DNA of 61,045 nt. It comes from Cellvibrionaceae bacterium. Its GTDB lineage: Bacteria > Pseudomonadota > Gammaproteobacteria > Pseudomonadales > Cellvibrionaceae. Under the pieces are notes generated by a model. The model was not told where the DNA came from. It made no database searches and worked only from the letters and a program-made list of their open reading frames with translations. Both the position numbers and the translations under genes were made by a program. Location: the NCBI GenBank assembly GCA_002707785.1, contig PANW01000065.1, positions 2,288 through 63,332 of the forward strand, in the 5' to 3' direction. This document shows, piece by piece, positions 43,168 through 51,950 of the stretch. Position 1 is the stretch's first letter. Each line of letters begins with the position of its first letter.

Positions 43168-44709
43168 ATGAATATGCAATCTGGAGTTTCAACCATGAAA
43201 CACTCAAAGCGAACAACTGTCAGGTCACCTTGGGTTTTGAGTGGATGGCCGATCTATTTGCTACTGCTGATCTGTTGGGGGCAAGGCCATGCCTCGGAGA
43301 ATTGGTTGGACCAACAAAAGAGCGAATTTAAGCGTTTCTCTGAGGGGAGTCAGCAGCAGCTACAGGATTATCAGCAACAACAGAATACCGAGTTCGGCCA
43401 ATGGTTAAGTCACGAGTGGCAGGCGTTTGAGCAGTACCGTGGATTGATTCGCGACGCGGCACCTAAATTCAGTACTCCACCGCGGATTGGGGTTACACCA
43501 CTGACCGCGAACCGGTCCAATCGGAATGAGCCGTTAGATACATCAATTTCATTATCGACACCGCTATCTATTACTCAGCCAGGTGTTGAAGACAAGATGC
43601 CTGAAATCACAGGGACTGTGTCAGCAAAAGCCCAAGCGGGTGAGTTTTGGTTTTATGGCCATAGTCTTCGGATCAGTACTGTGTTGCCTTCTGATCTGCC
43701 AAAAATTGCTGATCAGCAGGATATACGTGACGCATGGCTGCAACTGAGCAACTCGACTCATCAACCGCAACTACAACAGCTTCGAGCAACTCAAGAGACG
43801 TTGGAGTTGTCTGACTGGGCGACCGTGCAAATGGTCCAACGCTACAGCCAAGAAATGCCCGTATCTCACAATCAACAAACCATGGTGGCTTGGTTTTATT
43901 TGAGCCAACTTGGCTATCGAGTGTGTGTCGGCTTTAGTGGAAGACACTTGTTTTTGTTGTATGCCACTGAGCAAACCCTCTATGAAAAGCCTTTCTATCT
44001 GGTCGAGGGCGAGCGTTATTATCCGACATCAGCCCAAGTGACGGGATCAATGACGAGCTATCCGGAGTATCCCGCTGAGGCCCGCAAACCTTTGCAAATG
44101 GATTTCAGTAAGACTTTTAAGCAGCCAACACTTAGGGCAGGGGGGCAACCCGAAGAGACCAATCAAAGTGGACAACCTCTCAAGCTTCGTCTTTCTGCGG
44201 ATCGTTTGTCTTACTTTCAATCGTATCCTCAGATTGATTTGGTGCACTATTTTCGCGCAGAGATTAGTCCAGAGATTGCTGAAGCCGTACGCAGTTATTG
44301 GCGGCAGCAACTAGCGCAATTGCCGCCCGTCGATCAGGTCAATCAGTTACTGATCTGGTTGCACAGAAGTTTCGACTACGCGCGGGATCAACAACAGTTC
44401 GGAGCTGAGAACTATCTACTGCCAGAAGAGTCGCTCTATTATCCCGCCAGCGATTGTGAGGATCGATCCTTTTTATTGGCGTGGATGGTGCGTGAGATCT
44501 TGGACTTGCCGGTGATTGGTTTGGTCTACCCTGGACATGTGGCGATAGCGGTTGGCCTGCCGCAAAATCAGGTTGCAGTGCAATCTAACAAGCCTATTCG
44601 TTACTTCTCTCGCGATTATTGGGTTGCCGACCCGACCTATTTTGGTGCGAAGCTCGGGCAGGTGATGCCTGATTTTGTCGACATTAAACCTCAGGTGATT
44701 GCGCTGTGA
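43168..44709 (+). CDS. Exported transglutaminase-like cysteine protease fold protein
   Basis: A 513-residue exported protein. The N-terminal hydrophobic stretch is at about residues 27-45 (GWPIYLLLLICWGQGHA). A Gln-rich helical stretch follows, then a beta domain. The C-terminal third has a transglutaminase-like core with the Cys in ASDCEDRSFLL (about 430), His in YPGHVAIAV (about 456) and Asp in VADPTYFG (about 488). Such proteins in bacteria are often proteases or amidases in the periplasm. ATG 43168 has GAGGGG four bases upstream. The 3' end overlaps the next gene by four bases. Confidence 0.75.
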   Translation: MNMQSGVSTMKHSKRTTVRSPWVLSGWPIYLLLLICWGQGHASENWLDQQKSEFKRFSEGSQQQLQDYQQQQNTEFGQWLSHEWQAFEQYRGLIRDAAPKFSTPPRIGVTPLTANRSNRNEPLDTSISLSTPLSITQPGVEDKMPEITGTVSAKAQAGEFWFYGHSLRISTVLPSDLPKIADQQDIRDAWLQLSNSTHQPQLQQLRATQETLELSDWATVQMVQRYSQEMPVSHNQQTMVAWFYLSQLGYRVCVGFSGRHLFLLYATEQTLYEKPFYLVEGERYYPTSAQVTGSMTSYPEYPAEARKPLQMDFSKTFKQPTLRAGGQPEETNQSGQPLKLRLSADRLSYFQSYPQIDLVHYFRAEISPEIAEAVRSYWRQQLAQLPPVDQVNQLLIWLHRSFDYARDQQQFGAENYLLPEESLYYPASDCEDRSFLLAWMVREILDLPVIGLVYPGHVAIAVGLPQNQVAVQSNKPIRYFSRDYWVADPTYFGAKLGQVMPDFVDIKPQVIAL

Positions 44710-45029
44710 GGATTCTAGGAAAGATGAAATCTTTGCGTTTGAGTCGCCATCAACTGCAATCCTTTTTTAGGTCGGCCTATCAATTACTCTATGCCGTCCT
44801 GACTGGACTAATCGTTTTTGGGTTGCTGTGTCTATTGAGTGGTCTTTATTTCATAGGCTACTGGCAGCTAGAAAAAGCTCTATGTGAAGTCGGAGGTTTC
44901 TTTTCTAACGGGTGTTATGAAGCGTGGGCAGAGCCCTTGTTCATGGCAGCAGGCGGTATTTGGAGTGTCGGCCTATTGTGTCTGATGGTTTACATCTTCA
45001 GATATAGCCGACGTTCGAAGGCTGACTGA
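44706..45029 (+). CDS. Small membrane protein, two helices
   Basis: A 107-residue protein with two membrane helices (about residues 28-52, LLYAVLTGLIVFGLLCLLSG, and about 78-98, MAAGGIWSVGLLCLMVYIF) and basic ends. The loop contains two Cys (LCEVGGFFSNGCYE). It is translationally coupled to the preceding transglutaminase-like gene (GTG 44706 overlaps the stop). I do not recognise it. Confidence 0.65.
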   Translation: MRILGKMKSLRLSRHQLQSFFRSAYQLLYAVLTGLIVFGLLCLLSGLYFIGYWQLEKALCEVGGFFSNGCYEAWAEPLFMAAGGIWSVGLLCLMVYIFRYSRRSKAD

Positions 45030-45200
45030 GAAATACGGGATTCACGTTGTTGGAGAGAGGGCTGCTAATTGACATAGTCGGCTAGGCTGGATAATTAATC
45101 AGGGTGTATTTAAACTAGCTCGTTATGGATTGGGAAGATCTATCGATGGTTGCCCAAATAAAAGCGTAGAAATCGTGCGAACAACGAAAGGTTCTTGGAG

Positions 45201-45485
45201 ATGGAACTGGTTTACTCAATAGTTAGATTGGTATGTGTCCTAGCGGGGTTGCTAATCGGTTTGTACATTGGCTATTCAGGATGGGTGTCCGATGTTGAGG
45301 GCGCATTTGTTAGCCATTCTATGGTTTTTCTACCCCTGATGGTCATCAGCCTATGGGGCGCGCGCAGTTGTCTTGAAGACTCTGGCGATCCTATCACTGC
45401 TGTTGGTTATCCCGTGATTTACACTGCTGTCGCATGGGGCGCGAATCAATTTGCCGGCTCGCCTTTACCTTGGTTGATTCTATAG
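45201..45485 (+). CDS. Small membrane protein, three helices
   Basis: A 94-residue hydrophobic protein with about three membrane segments (VRLVCVLAGLLIGLYIGYSG, MVFLPLMVISLWGA, and a C-terminal segment). AAAGG lies nine bases before ATG 45201. No family recognised. It sits 63 bp before the Hsp70-like gene. Confidence 0.55.
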   Translation: MELVYSIVRLVCVLAGLLIGLYIGYSGWVSDVEGAFVSHSMVFLPLMVISLWGARSCLEDSGDPITAVGYPVIYTAVAWGANQFAGSPLPWLIL

Positions 45486-45548
45486 ACGTGATTCTTTAGC
45501 GCTTAAGAAACTCAACAAATAACAATTAAAACAGCGATAGGAGCTGCT

Positions 45549-47066
45549 TTGCTGTATCTCGGAATTGATCTCGGTACGACATTTTCTCTGGTCGCCTACG
45601 TGAATGATCAGGGTCTGCCGACACTGTTTCCCGACTTTCACGATGCCAATGATTTTCGCACACCTAGCGTGGTTCACATCGGTGAAGACGGGTGCCTAGT
45701 GGGCTCATCTCTGGAAGAGTTGTTGGAGGATGAACCAGATTGTTCCCATGCCCGCTTTTTTAAGCTGCAGATGGGGGAGCAACAAACAGGCTTTGAGGAT
45801 CATCTTGGGCGGCATTGGTGGCCTCAGAGTCTATCTGCTTTAGTGTTGAAAAAGCTGCTGCGTGATGTCGACGCTTTTGCTCATGAAGAGATCGGAGGGG
45901 CACTTATTTCTGTTCCCTCCAACTTTAATGACGCCCAGCGCAGAGCCACTAAAGAAGCTGCCATGCTCGCTGGGCTAGCGCGGGTTAAATTGATCGAGGA
46001 GCCGGTAGCCGCCGCCACCTTTTATGGCTACAGCGAGAACACCGGCGAGCAAACGCTGTTTGTCTATGATCTTGGTGGTGGTACTTTCGATGCGACTGTT
46101 TTACAGGCGGGGCCTGAAGGCCTCTATGCCCTTGCAACTGAAGGTAGTAATCACCACGGCGGCAAACAGGTGGATGAGCTGATCATGGCTTACATACGTG
46201 ATGAGTTCCAACGTCAACATGGTTTTGCATTTGACGATGCTGCCAGTCAGTTGCAGCTTCGACAGTTCGCGCAAAGTGCCAAGATTGCCTTAACCAAACC
46301 AGGAAAATCACGAATTAGCAAAACCTTGGTATTGGCGGGGCGTACGCTAGATTTTGTTTTCAGCAAAGAGCTGTTTAATCAATTGCTCGATCAGTTTGTC
46401 GATGAAACCTTGGTAGTGTGTCAGCGTTGCCTCGACGCCGCCGGTATGGACTGGAGCTTTATTGATAAGCTATTGCTCACTGGCGGATCATCACTGCTGC
46501 CACTTGTGGCCGATAAATTATCTCGAATCAGCGGCAAGCCTCGGGATCAGCTGCAGTCGAAACAACCCCATCAAGCGGTGGCTTACGGCGCTGCGCTATT
46601 GGCCGAGCAGGAGTTTGGCGAGACTAGGCTACAGACACAGCATACTCTGCAGAGTATCTGCTCCCACGATCTGGGGATTCGCGTTCTTGGTGTCGACGGT
46701 AAACCTGCAGTGAAAGCGCTAGTTAAGCGGAATACGCCCGTGCCGGTTGCGCATTCTACCACCTTCTATACCACTCGAGATGATCAAACACGTCTAATTG
46801 TTGAGGCAGTTCAACAACGTCTTGTAGGAACTGAAAGCGAAGAGATTAGTCTTGGGTATTTTGCCTATTCCATCCCCAGTCCTCGCAAAGACTATCCGAT
46901 TGAAATCCAACTCGCCTATGACCTTGAAGGGATTGTTACGGTTACTGCCAGTGATCCGGCCACCGGTCAGGTGATCAAGCAAGTGATGGATGCCGACACC
47001 GAAGCACTGAATCGTGAACTGTTACAGCAGCAGGCTTGGCTGGCTGATCTAACAGTCAATCAATAG
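45549..47066 (+). CDS. Hsp70-family protein (HscC-like)
   Basis: A 505-residue Hsp70. The ATPase domain has LGIDLGTTFSLV (residues 4-15), YDLGGGTFDATV (about 174-185) and LLLTGGSSLLPLV (about 306-318). The substrate-binding part is present but shorter than DnaK and the C-terminal lid is reduced, as in HscC-type proteins. TTG 45549 is used, with AGGAG five bases upstream. It is followed by a PP2C phosphatase gene after 15 bp. A role with the J-domain-like kinase downstream is an inference. Confidence 0.85.
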   Translation: MLYLGIDLGTTFSLVAYVNDQGLPTLFPDFHDANDFRTPSVVHIGEDGCLVGSSLEELLEDEPDCSHARFFKLQMGEQQTGFEDHLGRHWWPQSLSALVLKKLLRDVDAFAHEEIGGALISVPSNFNDAQRRATKEAAMLAGLARVKLIEEPVAAATFYGYSENTGEQTLFVYDLGGGTFDATVLQAGPEGLYALATEGSNHHGGKQVDELIMAYIRDEFQRQHGFAFDDAASQLQLRQFAQSAKIALTKPGKSRISKTLVLAGRTLDFVFSKELFNQLLDQFVDETLVVCQRCLDAAGMDWSFIDKLLLTGGSSLLPLVADKLSRISGKPRDQLQSKQPHQAVAYGAALLAEQEFGETRLQTQHTLQSICSHDLGIRVLGVDGKPAVKALVKRNTPVPVAHSTTFYTTRDDQTRLIVEAVQQRLVGTESEEISLGYFAYSIPSPRKDYPIEIQLAYDLEGIVTVTASDPATGQVIKQVMDADTEALNRELLQQQAWLADLTVNQ

Positions 47067-47081
47067 TGAGAAGAGCTAACC

Positions 47082-47888
47082 ATGGGGCTTAGATGCAGCA
47101 GTGCCAGTGTTAGTCATGTGGGGCATGCGCGTGAAGTCAACGAAGATACCCATCTCGCCGATGACGCCCAAGGATTGTGGATAGTTGCTGATGGTGTGGG
47201 CGGACATGTCGGAGGAGACGTCGCCAGTCGCTTAGCCGTCGATACGGTTAGTCAGCAAGTGGCTGAAGGGGCCGATCTCACCGATGCATTTCTGCAAGCC
47301 CATGAGCGGATTCTCGAGAGAGCTCAAACGTTAGATTTAGCCGGCATGGGAACGACCTTGGCTGCTGTTCGCCAAACAGGGAGATTGTTTGAGCTGGCAT
47401 GGGTGGGTGACAGCCGTATTTATTGTTTCGAAGAGCCGCGGCGAGGTGATGAACAGGGCAGAGGTCTCAATCAGTCGAACAGGCACGCCGCTCAAATCAA
47501 GCTACAGCAGCTTTCCCGTGATCACTCGTTCGTTGAAGACATGGTAGAGCGCGGAGTGCTGAGTCGGGACGAAGCGGCAACTCACCCACAGCGCAACTTA
47601 ATCCGTCAGGCTCTGGGGATGCCCAAGTCGATCAAGGTTGATCGGCTGCAATTCAAACCTCGCGTGAATGGCTTGTTGTTAGTGTGCAGCGACGGGGTTA
47701 CTGACATGCTAAGTGATGCGCAATTGGCGGCTCTATTGGATCGCTATCTCGATCGACATATCAAGGCGCTGGCGCTCGAGCTAAAAAATGCACTCTTGGC
47801 CACACCTGCCGATGACAATTTCACGTTTATCCTGATTGCCTACAGTCCCGGGCGGGTAAATGCTTGGCTGAATCGCTGCTTACCCTGA
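47082..47888 (+). CDS. PP2C-family Ser/Thr protein phosphatase
   Basis: A 268-residue PP2C phosphatase. Metal-binding acids are at NEDTHLAD (about residues 20-27) and VADGVGGHVGG (about 35-45), then GMGTTLAAV, WVGDSRIYCF, QALG, CSDGVTDML (about 205-213) and PADDNFTFILI (about 245-255). The set is complete, so it should be active. It is in an operon with the Hsp70 gene and probably opposes the Ser/Thr kinase encoded 2 kb downstream. Confidence 0.88.
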   Translation: MGLRCSSASVSHVGHAREVNEDTHLADDAQGLWIVADGVGGHVGGDVASRLAVDTVSQQVAEGADLTDAFLQAHERILERAQTLDLAGMGTTLAAVRQTGRLFELAWVGDSRIYCFEEPRRGDEQGRGLNQSNRHAAQIKLQQLSRDHSFVEDMVERGVLSRDEAATHPQRNLIRQALGMPKSIKVDRLQFKPRVNGLLLVCSDGVTDMLSDAQLAALLDRYLDRHIKALALELKNALLATPADDNFTFILIAYSPGRVNAWLNRCLP

Positions 47889-47906
47889 TGCTCGTTCACA
47901 GCTAGC

Positions 47907-47932
47907 GTGTATTTTTTTGTTCTGTCCCTCTA
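47907..47932 (+). promoter_or_regulatory. Shared TGTCC-type promoter-like element (Rhs-like gene)
   Basis: TGTCCCTCTA at 47923-47932. The upstream triplet is GTG, not GTT, at a spacing of 16 (47907). The next start codon (47968) is 36 bases further on. Confidence 0.45.
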
Positions 47933-47967
47933 ATCCATTATTGAAAATACGGGTAGGAACTCTCTCT

Positions 47968-49497
47968 ATGCACTTACGGAACAACAAGCAACATTGGACG
48001 AAAGCTGGGTTGAAGTGTTTGGCGCTGGGCTTCATTCAGTTACTCATTGTAACTACAGCATTCGCCGGCGTTAACTTCAATAATGGTAATTTTTATATGA
48101 GTTATACCGATCTGGTTGCTCCAGAAGATCGGAAGGGTTGGCCCATTGAAGTTGATCGCACCTACAATAGTCTTGCTAGCTTTGAAGGTATCTACGGGCC
48201 TGGCTGGGGTTCTACCGTTGAGACTTATCTTGAGGTAGAAAGTACCGAACTCATTAAAGTCTATGAGAGCGGTTGTGGCTCGGTGACGGTCTATCAGAAA
48301 GAGGGAGTCGGAGAAAACGAAGAGAGAATATACCGCCGCGTAAAAGGCTATGCGAGCAAGTTCTTAATCGCCGACACCGACGGTTATCATCGAAGTGTGC
48401 CAGAAGGAGTACAACACTTTAATCATCAGGGGATGTTTACACATCTCAATGATGAGCACGGGCGAAGCTTGCATTTAGAGCGAGATTCCTCTGATCGAAT
48501 TCGGGCACTGGTGGATAATCTCGGACGCCGAGTCGAGTTTCTTTACAGCGGGCACTATGTCAGTCAGATCCAGTTGGGGGATGCTCAGGCTCACTTTCGC
48601 TATGAGGATAGGAATTTGATTGAGAGTCGCGATGTCGCTGGCAATCATTACCGTTATCAGTACGATCGCGATAATAAGATGAGTCATGTCTTTTACGAAG
48701 ACGGCAGCCATCTGGAGGTTCGGTACGGCACGACACCAGGTCAGGCTTATTATGTGAAAAATCCAGATGGTCAGTGGGAATCCTATAGAACCTCGGTCAT
48801 TCGCCCCTTAAAAGAAGGTGAGGTGGAACACTATCGGGTGGAATCCAAAAGAGGAAGGGGTGAGAAAACGCTCAGTGAACGGTCTGAAGAAATCGTAAGA
48901 AAACGTGACAAAAATAATCAAACTTATATGGCTAGCATGAAACGGTTTGATGGTGACGAGCTGTTGCTGGAGATAGAAAACAATGACTGTGGAATCATTA
49001 AACGCAGGCCACAATATGGCATGACTCGATACTGGCAGTACGATAAGCACTGTCGCACTATCTCCTACCGCGAAGGAGAACGTGAAATGCGTTTCAGCTA
49101 TCAGCAGGACAGCGAGAGAATAAGCCGTATCGACGAATATCGAAACGACGACTGGATAAGAGATATTGGCTATGGCTACAACATGGACGGTGAACTACTC
49201 ACAGTGACAACCAGTGAACAAAACTGGCAATACCGATTGAGCTGGAATCGTCAGGGTGATGTATTGTCGTTTTCTAACGAAAAAGATACCTACTTCATGG
49301 ATTATCTCGAGAAGGGGGAGTTGGAATCCATCGAGTTTGGGGGGCGAGTCATCATGATTGATGGCCCTCACGATGATACTAGTGAAACTCGCAGCCCAGC
49401 GCAGATAGCCGCCGATGATAGCGTATTGATTAGTTTTATCAAATCGTGGCAATCAATGCAGAAGCTAATTGCTTATGCCAACGACAAGCGTTTTTAA
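47968..49497 (+). CDS. Exported Rhs/YD-repeat protein without a toxin tail
   Basis: A 509-residue protein with a signal peptide (about 1-33, ending TTAFA), a DUF6531-like start (NNGNFYMSYTDLVAPEDRKG and PIEVDRTYNSL), then YD-like repeats (NHYRYQYDRDNKMSHVFYED, YGYNMDGELL) to the C-terminus. It lacks the Rhs core boundary PxxxxDPxGL and any variable toxin domain, so it is not a polymorphic toxin of the usual kind. ATG 47968 is preferred over a longer frame. A hairpin follows the stop. Confidence 0.72.
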   Translation: MHLRNNKQHWTKAGLKCLALGFIQLLIVTTAFAGVNFNNGNFYMSYTDLVAPEDRKGWPIEVDRTYNSLASFEGIYGPGWGSTVETYLEVESTELIKVYESGCGSVTVYQKEGVGENEERIYRRVKGYASKFLIADTDGYHRSVPEGVQHFNHQGMFTHLNDEHGRSLHLERDSSDRIRALVDNLGRRVEFLYSGHYVSQIQLGDAQAHFRYEDRNLIESRDVAGNHYRYQYDRDNKMSHVFYEDGSHLEVRYGTTPGQAYYVKNPDGQWESYRTSVIRPLKEGEVEHYRVESKRGRGEKTLSERSEEIVRKRDKNNQTYMASMKRFDGDELLLEIENNDCGIIKRRPQYGMTRYWQYDKHCRTISYREGEREMRFSYQQDSERISRIDEYRNDDWIRDIGYGYNMDGELLTVTTSEQNWQYRLSWNRQGDVLSFSNEKDTYFMDYLEKGELESIEFGGRVIMIDGPHDDTSETRSPAQIAADDSVLISFIKSWQSMQKLIAYANDKRF

Positions 49498-49498
49498 A

Positions 49499-49516
49499 GA
49501 CGATGCTGGCATCGTC
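49499..49516 (+). terminator. Hairpin after the Rhs-like gene
   Basis: GACGATGC-TG-GCATCGTC is an 8-bp perfect stem two bases after the stop codon. There is no T-run downstream on the plus strand. The gap 49498-49801 (304 bases) otherwise contains the heptamer array and no coding frame I trust. Confidence 0.5.
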
Positions 49517-49681
49517 GAACTCAGTGTTGAGAGATGCTCGGCAAGTAAAGCGGTTTACTTCGATTATAGGGTGTTGGTCGGCTGGTACAAAAACTGGCCT
49601 GACGTTAGAATTCTTGACTTAATAACGTCGCTTGATGTTATCTTCAGTACGGATAGCTGTCACTAAGAACAGTTAATTTTA

Positions 49682-49716
49682 AACGGATAACGGATAACGG
49701 ACAACGGATAACGTAT
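49682..49716. repeat. Five tandem 7-bp repeats (AACGGAT)
   Basis: AACGGAT occurs at 49682 and 49689, AACGGAC at 49696, AACGGAT at 49703 and AACGTAT at 49710, in register. The array lies 86 bp before the probable start of the kinase gene. A 7-bp unit is not a multiple of three. A similar heptamer array stands at 57992. Confidence 0.8.
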
Positions 49717-49835
49717 AGCCAAGCACAACGAGTAAAGAGCAACAAGATTTTTTGGGGCAGAAAACAACAGCTCACTTTACGCTTTCTGGGGAGAAGGATC
49801 GGTGGATTTAGCAACAGCAGCGCAGAAATTGGGGT

Positions 49836-51950
49836 GTGATTGCCTCGGCAACACGAGAAATTGTAGAAAGTACCTACGCAGAGAAACATCAACAGCTATC
49901 GAATAAACTCGAAGCCGCTCCAACTCAGTTGTTGAAAGACAAATTTCAGCAGAGCCTAGCCGATATCGGTGAAGCTTACGAGGTACTTCTGGCTAGCTAT
50001 GAGACCGTAATCAACATTGATTCGAGCGGAGCTGCTTCTGTCACGGAAACCCAGCGCACGTCTTCCCAGAATGGATCCGTATTTGATGCAGACGCGCCAT
50101 CGCCTGAAGCGCAGACCGAACCCCAGAATACCAATCACCAACGGGCCTTTTCATCTGAGGGATTGAGCGAAACTAAACTGGCGGACTTACCCGGCGCAGA
50201 TGCCGATAATTTTGGCAGTGGCTCAGAGCAGAGTATTCGTTTAGCGGCCGGACAAGTATTGGCCCAGCGCTACCTGATCAAAGAGCAAATTGGTTCCGGC
50301 GGTATGGGCGCGGTCTATCATGCATTTGATCAATCCAAACAAGAAGATGTCGCCACTAAGGTGTTGTTGCCTGCGCTGGTTAAAAATGAACGTGCTCGCT
50401 CACGATTTATGGGTGAGGCACGTATTTCCGCTAGCCTTTCTCACCCAGGCATTGTCAACGTCTTCGATGTACAGCAAGAAGGCGATTATCTGTTTCTAAC
50501 CATGGAACTACTCGAAGGTCAGGACCTTCGCAGCTTGATGGAGACCCGCAAGCTCTCTCGTCAAGCCTTCGACGAAGACGAAGCAAAAGCGCTACTGAAT
50601 GCACTGTGCGAGGCACTCACTTACGCGCATAAATACACTGTACATCGCGACTTGAAACCCGAGAATATCTGGGTGACCGAAGAGGGCGAATACAAAATCA
50701 TGGATTTTGGTATTGCTCGTGTGATGTCCAATTCGCAAAGAACCCAAACGGGTATGGCGATGGGTACCGCTTATTATATGGCGCCAGAACAATTAAAAGG
50801 CACCGCTAAGATCGATGGGCGCGCCGATCTCTATGCCCTCGGTGTATTGGTTTATGAGCTGCTCACCGGAGATGTCCCAGCGGGTCGCATCAAACCTTTA
50901 AGAGATTTACGTAGCGATCTTTCCAAGCACTTCGCATGCGCGATTGATCAGACTCTGGAGCCGAAACCTGATGAACGCTTTCCCAGTGCTAAGGCTTTTA
51001 CTGAGACACTGAATAGGTCGTCTTCGGATTTTAGCTTATCCGTGATATCGACTAGATGGGTTGGCGTGGGGGTGGCGGCGCTGTTACTTGTGGTTATCTT
51101 CAATCAGATTGGCTTTAGCGAGCTATGGGACAAAATGCGTCCTGTTAGCGAGGCTGAGCGTCTGGCAATACAGAGTGCTGCATTACAAAGTCAGGGTGAG
51201 GTAAATCTACTTTATAAGCGGTTGGAAGCCAAACAGCGCGAGTTGAATCAAAATGTGAGAGACGGCAATGCAGATGTTAAGCGCATAAAAAGTCAACTGC
51301 GTTCAGCAAAAGAGGCCAACAAAAATCTGCTGCAGCAGGAGTTGCGCGCTATCGAGAAGAACCTATCACTTGACGAGCAATCTCGTGAATTGATAGACGA
51401 GCGTATTTTCTCGGATCATAGCTGGATAGAAGTTAATGGTCAGCTTAAAGTGGGGGAGGCATTGTTGGGGCAGGAGAATTACCAGAAATCCACCCAGCTT
51501 TTTGACGTTGTTAAAAAGAGTCTGCAACATAAGTTGATGCAAGTCGAGTTCTCTAAAGCACTGTTGGATCAGCGCGATCAGGCCGAAGCTAATCGGGAAT
51601 TTTATGAAGTCATAATGAAGGAGTTTGGCTTAGCCAAATCACCACCATACCAGCAGCTAGCGCAGCGTTATCAGCAGACGCTTCAGCTCTTCTTCGAGGG
51701 CGATTTTAGGAGAGCAAGTGAGGGCTTTGCTTCTTTGGCAGCTGATTATAACGAGGCTTCGGCCCTAAATGAGCCTATAGTTAAACAGTTACACCAAGCG
51801 TACGAAAACCATACGAAACTGAGTTACTTGTTCTACACAAGTTCAATAAAGACAAAGGGGCTAGCAAATATCAACAAGGTCTTGATCAGGCATTGCAAAG
51901 CGCCCAGAGTGGAGATTATGAAAAATCAGCTAAACTGCTCATGTCATTGA
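49836..51950 (+). CDS. Membrane Ser/Thr kinase with J-domain-like N-terminus (frameshifted at both ends)
   Basis: Frame from GTG 49836, 704 residues. A J-domain-like helix pair (YAEKHQQLSNKLEAAPTQLL, FQQSLADIGEAYEVLLASY) is at the start. The kinase domain is complete: GSGGMGAVYH (about 152), Lys in ATKVLL (about 178), HRDLKPEN (about 269), DFGIAR (about 290), GTAYYMAPEQ. A membrane helix follows near 408-430, then a coiled, TPR-like periplasmic part. The natural start is probably GTG 49802 (GAGAAGG upstream; VDLATAAQKLG), joined if the G4 run at 49831-49834 were G3. The end is also broken: the next frame to 52930 continues the protein. Confidence 0.8.
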   Translation: MIASATREIVESTYAEKHQQLSNKLEAAPTQLLKDKFQQSLADIGEAYEVLLASYETVINIDSSGAASVTETQRTSSQNGSVFDADAPSPEAQTEPQNTNHQRAFSSEGLSETKLADLPGADADNFGSGSEQSIRLAAGQVLAQRYLIKEQIGSGGMGAVYHAFDQSKQEDVATKVLLPALVKNERARSRFMGEARISASLSHPGIVNVFDVQQEGDYLFLTMELLEGQDLRSLMETRKLSRQAFDEDEAKALLNALCEALTYAHKYTVHRDLKPENIWVTEEGEYKIMDFGIARVMSNSQRTQTGMAMGTAYYMAPEQLKGTAKIDGRADLYALGVLVYELLTGDVPAGRIKPLRDLRSDLSKHFACAIDQTLEPKPDERFPSAKAFTETLNRSSSDFSLSVISTRWVGVGVAALLLVVIFNQIGFSELWDKMRPVSEAERLAIQSAALQSQGEVNLLYKRLEAKQRELNQNVRDGNADVKRIKSQLRSAKEANKNLLQQELRAIEKNLSLDEQSRELIDERIFSDHSWIEVNGQLKVGEALLGQENYQKSTQLFDVVKKSLQHKLMQVEFSKALLDQRDQAEANREFYEVIMKEFGLAKSPPYQQLAQRYQQTLQLFFEGDFRRASEGFASLAADYNEASALNEPIVKQLHQAYENHTKLSYLFYTSSIKTKGLANINKVLIRHCKAPRVEIMKNQLNCSCH

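Noticed and set aside
49469-49666. Plus-strand frame of 65 codons after the Rhs-like gene
   Set aside because: It overlaps the Rhs-like 3' end, has no ribosome-binding site and no recognisable pattern.
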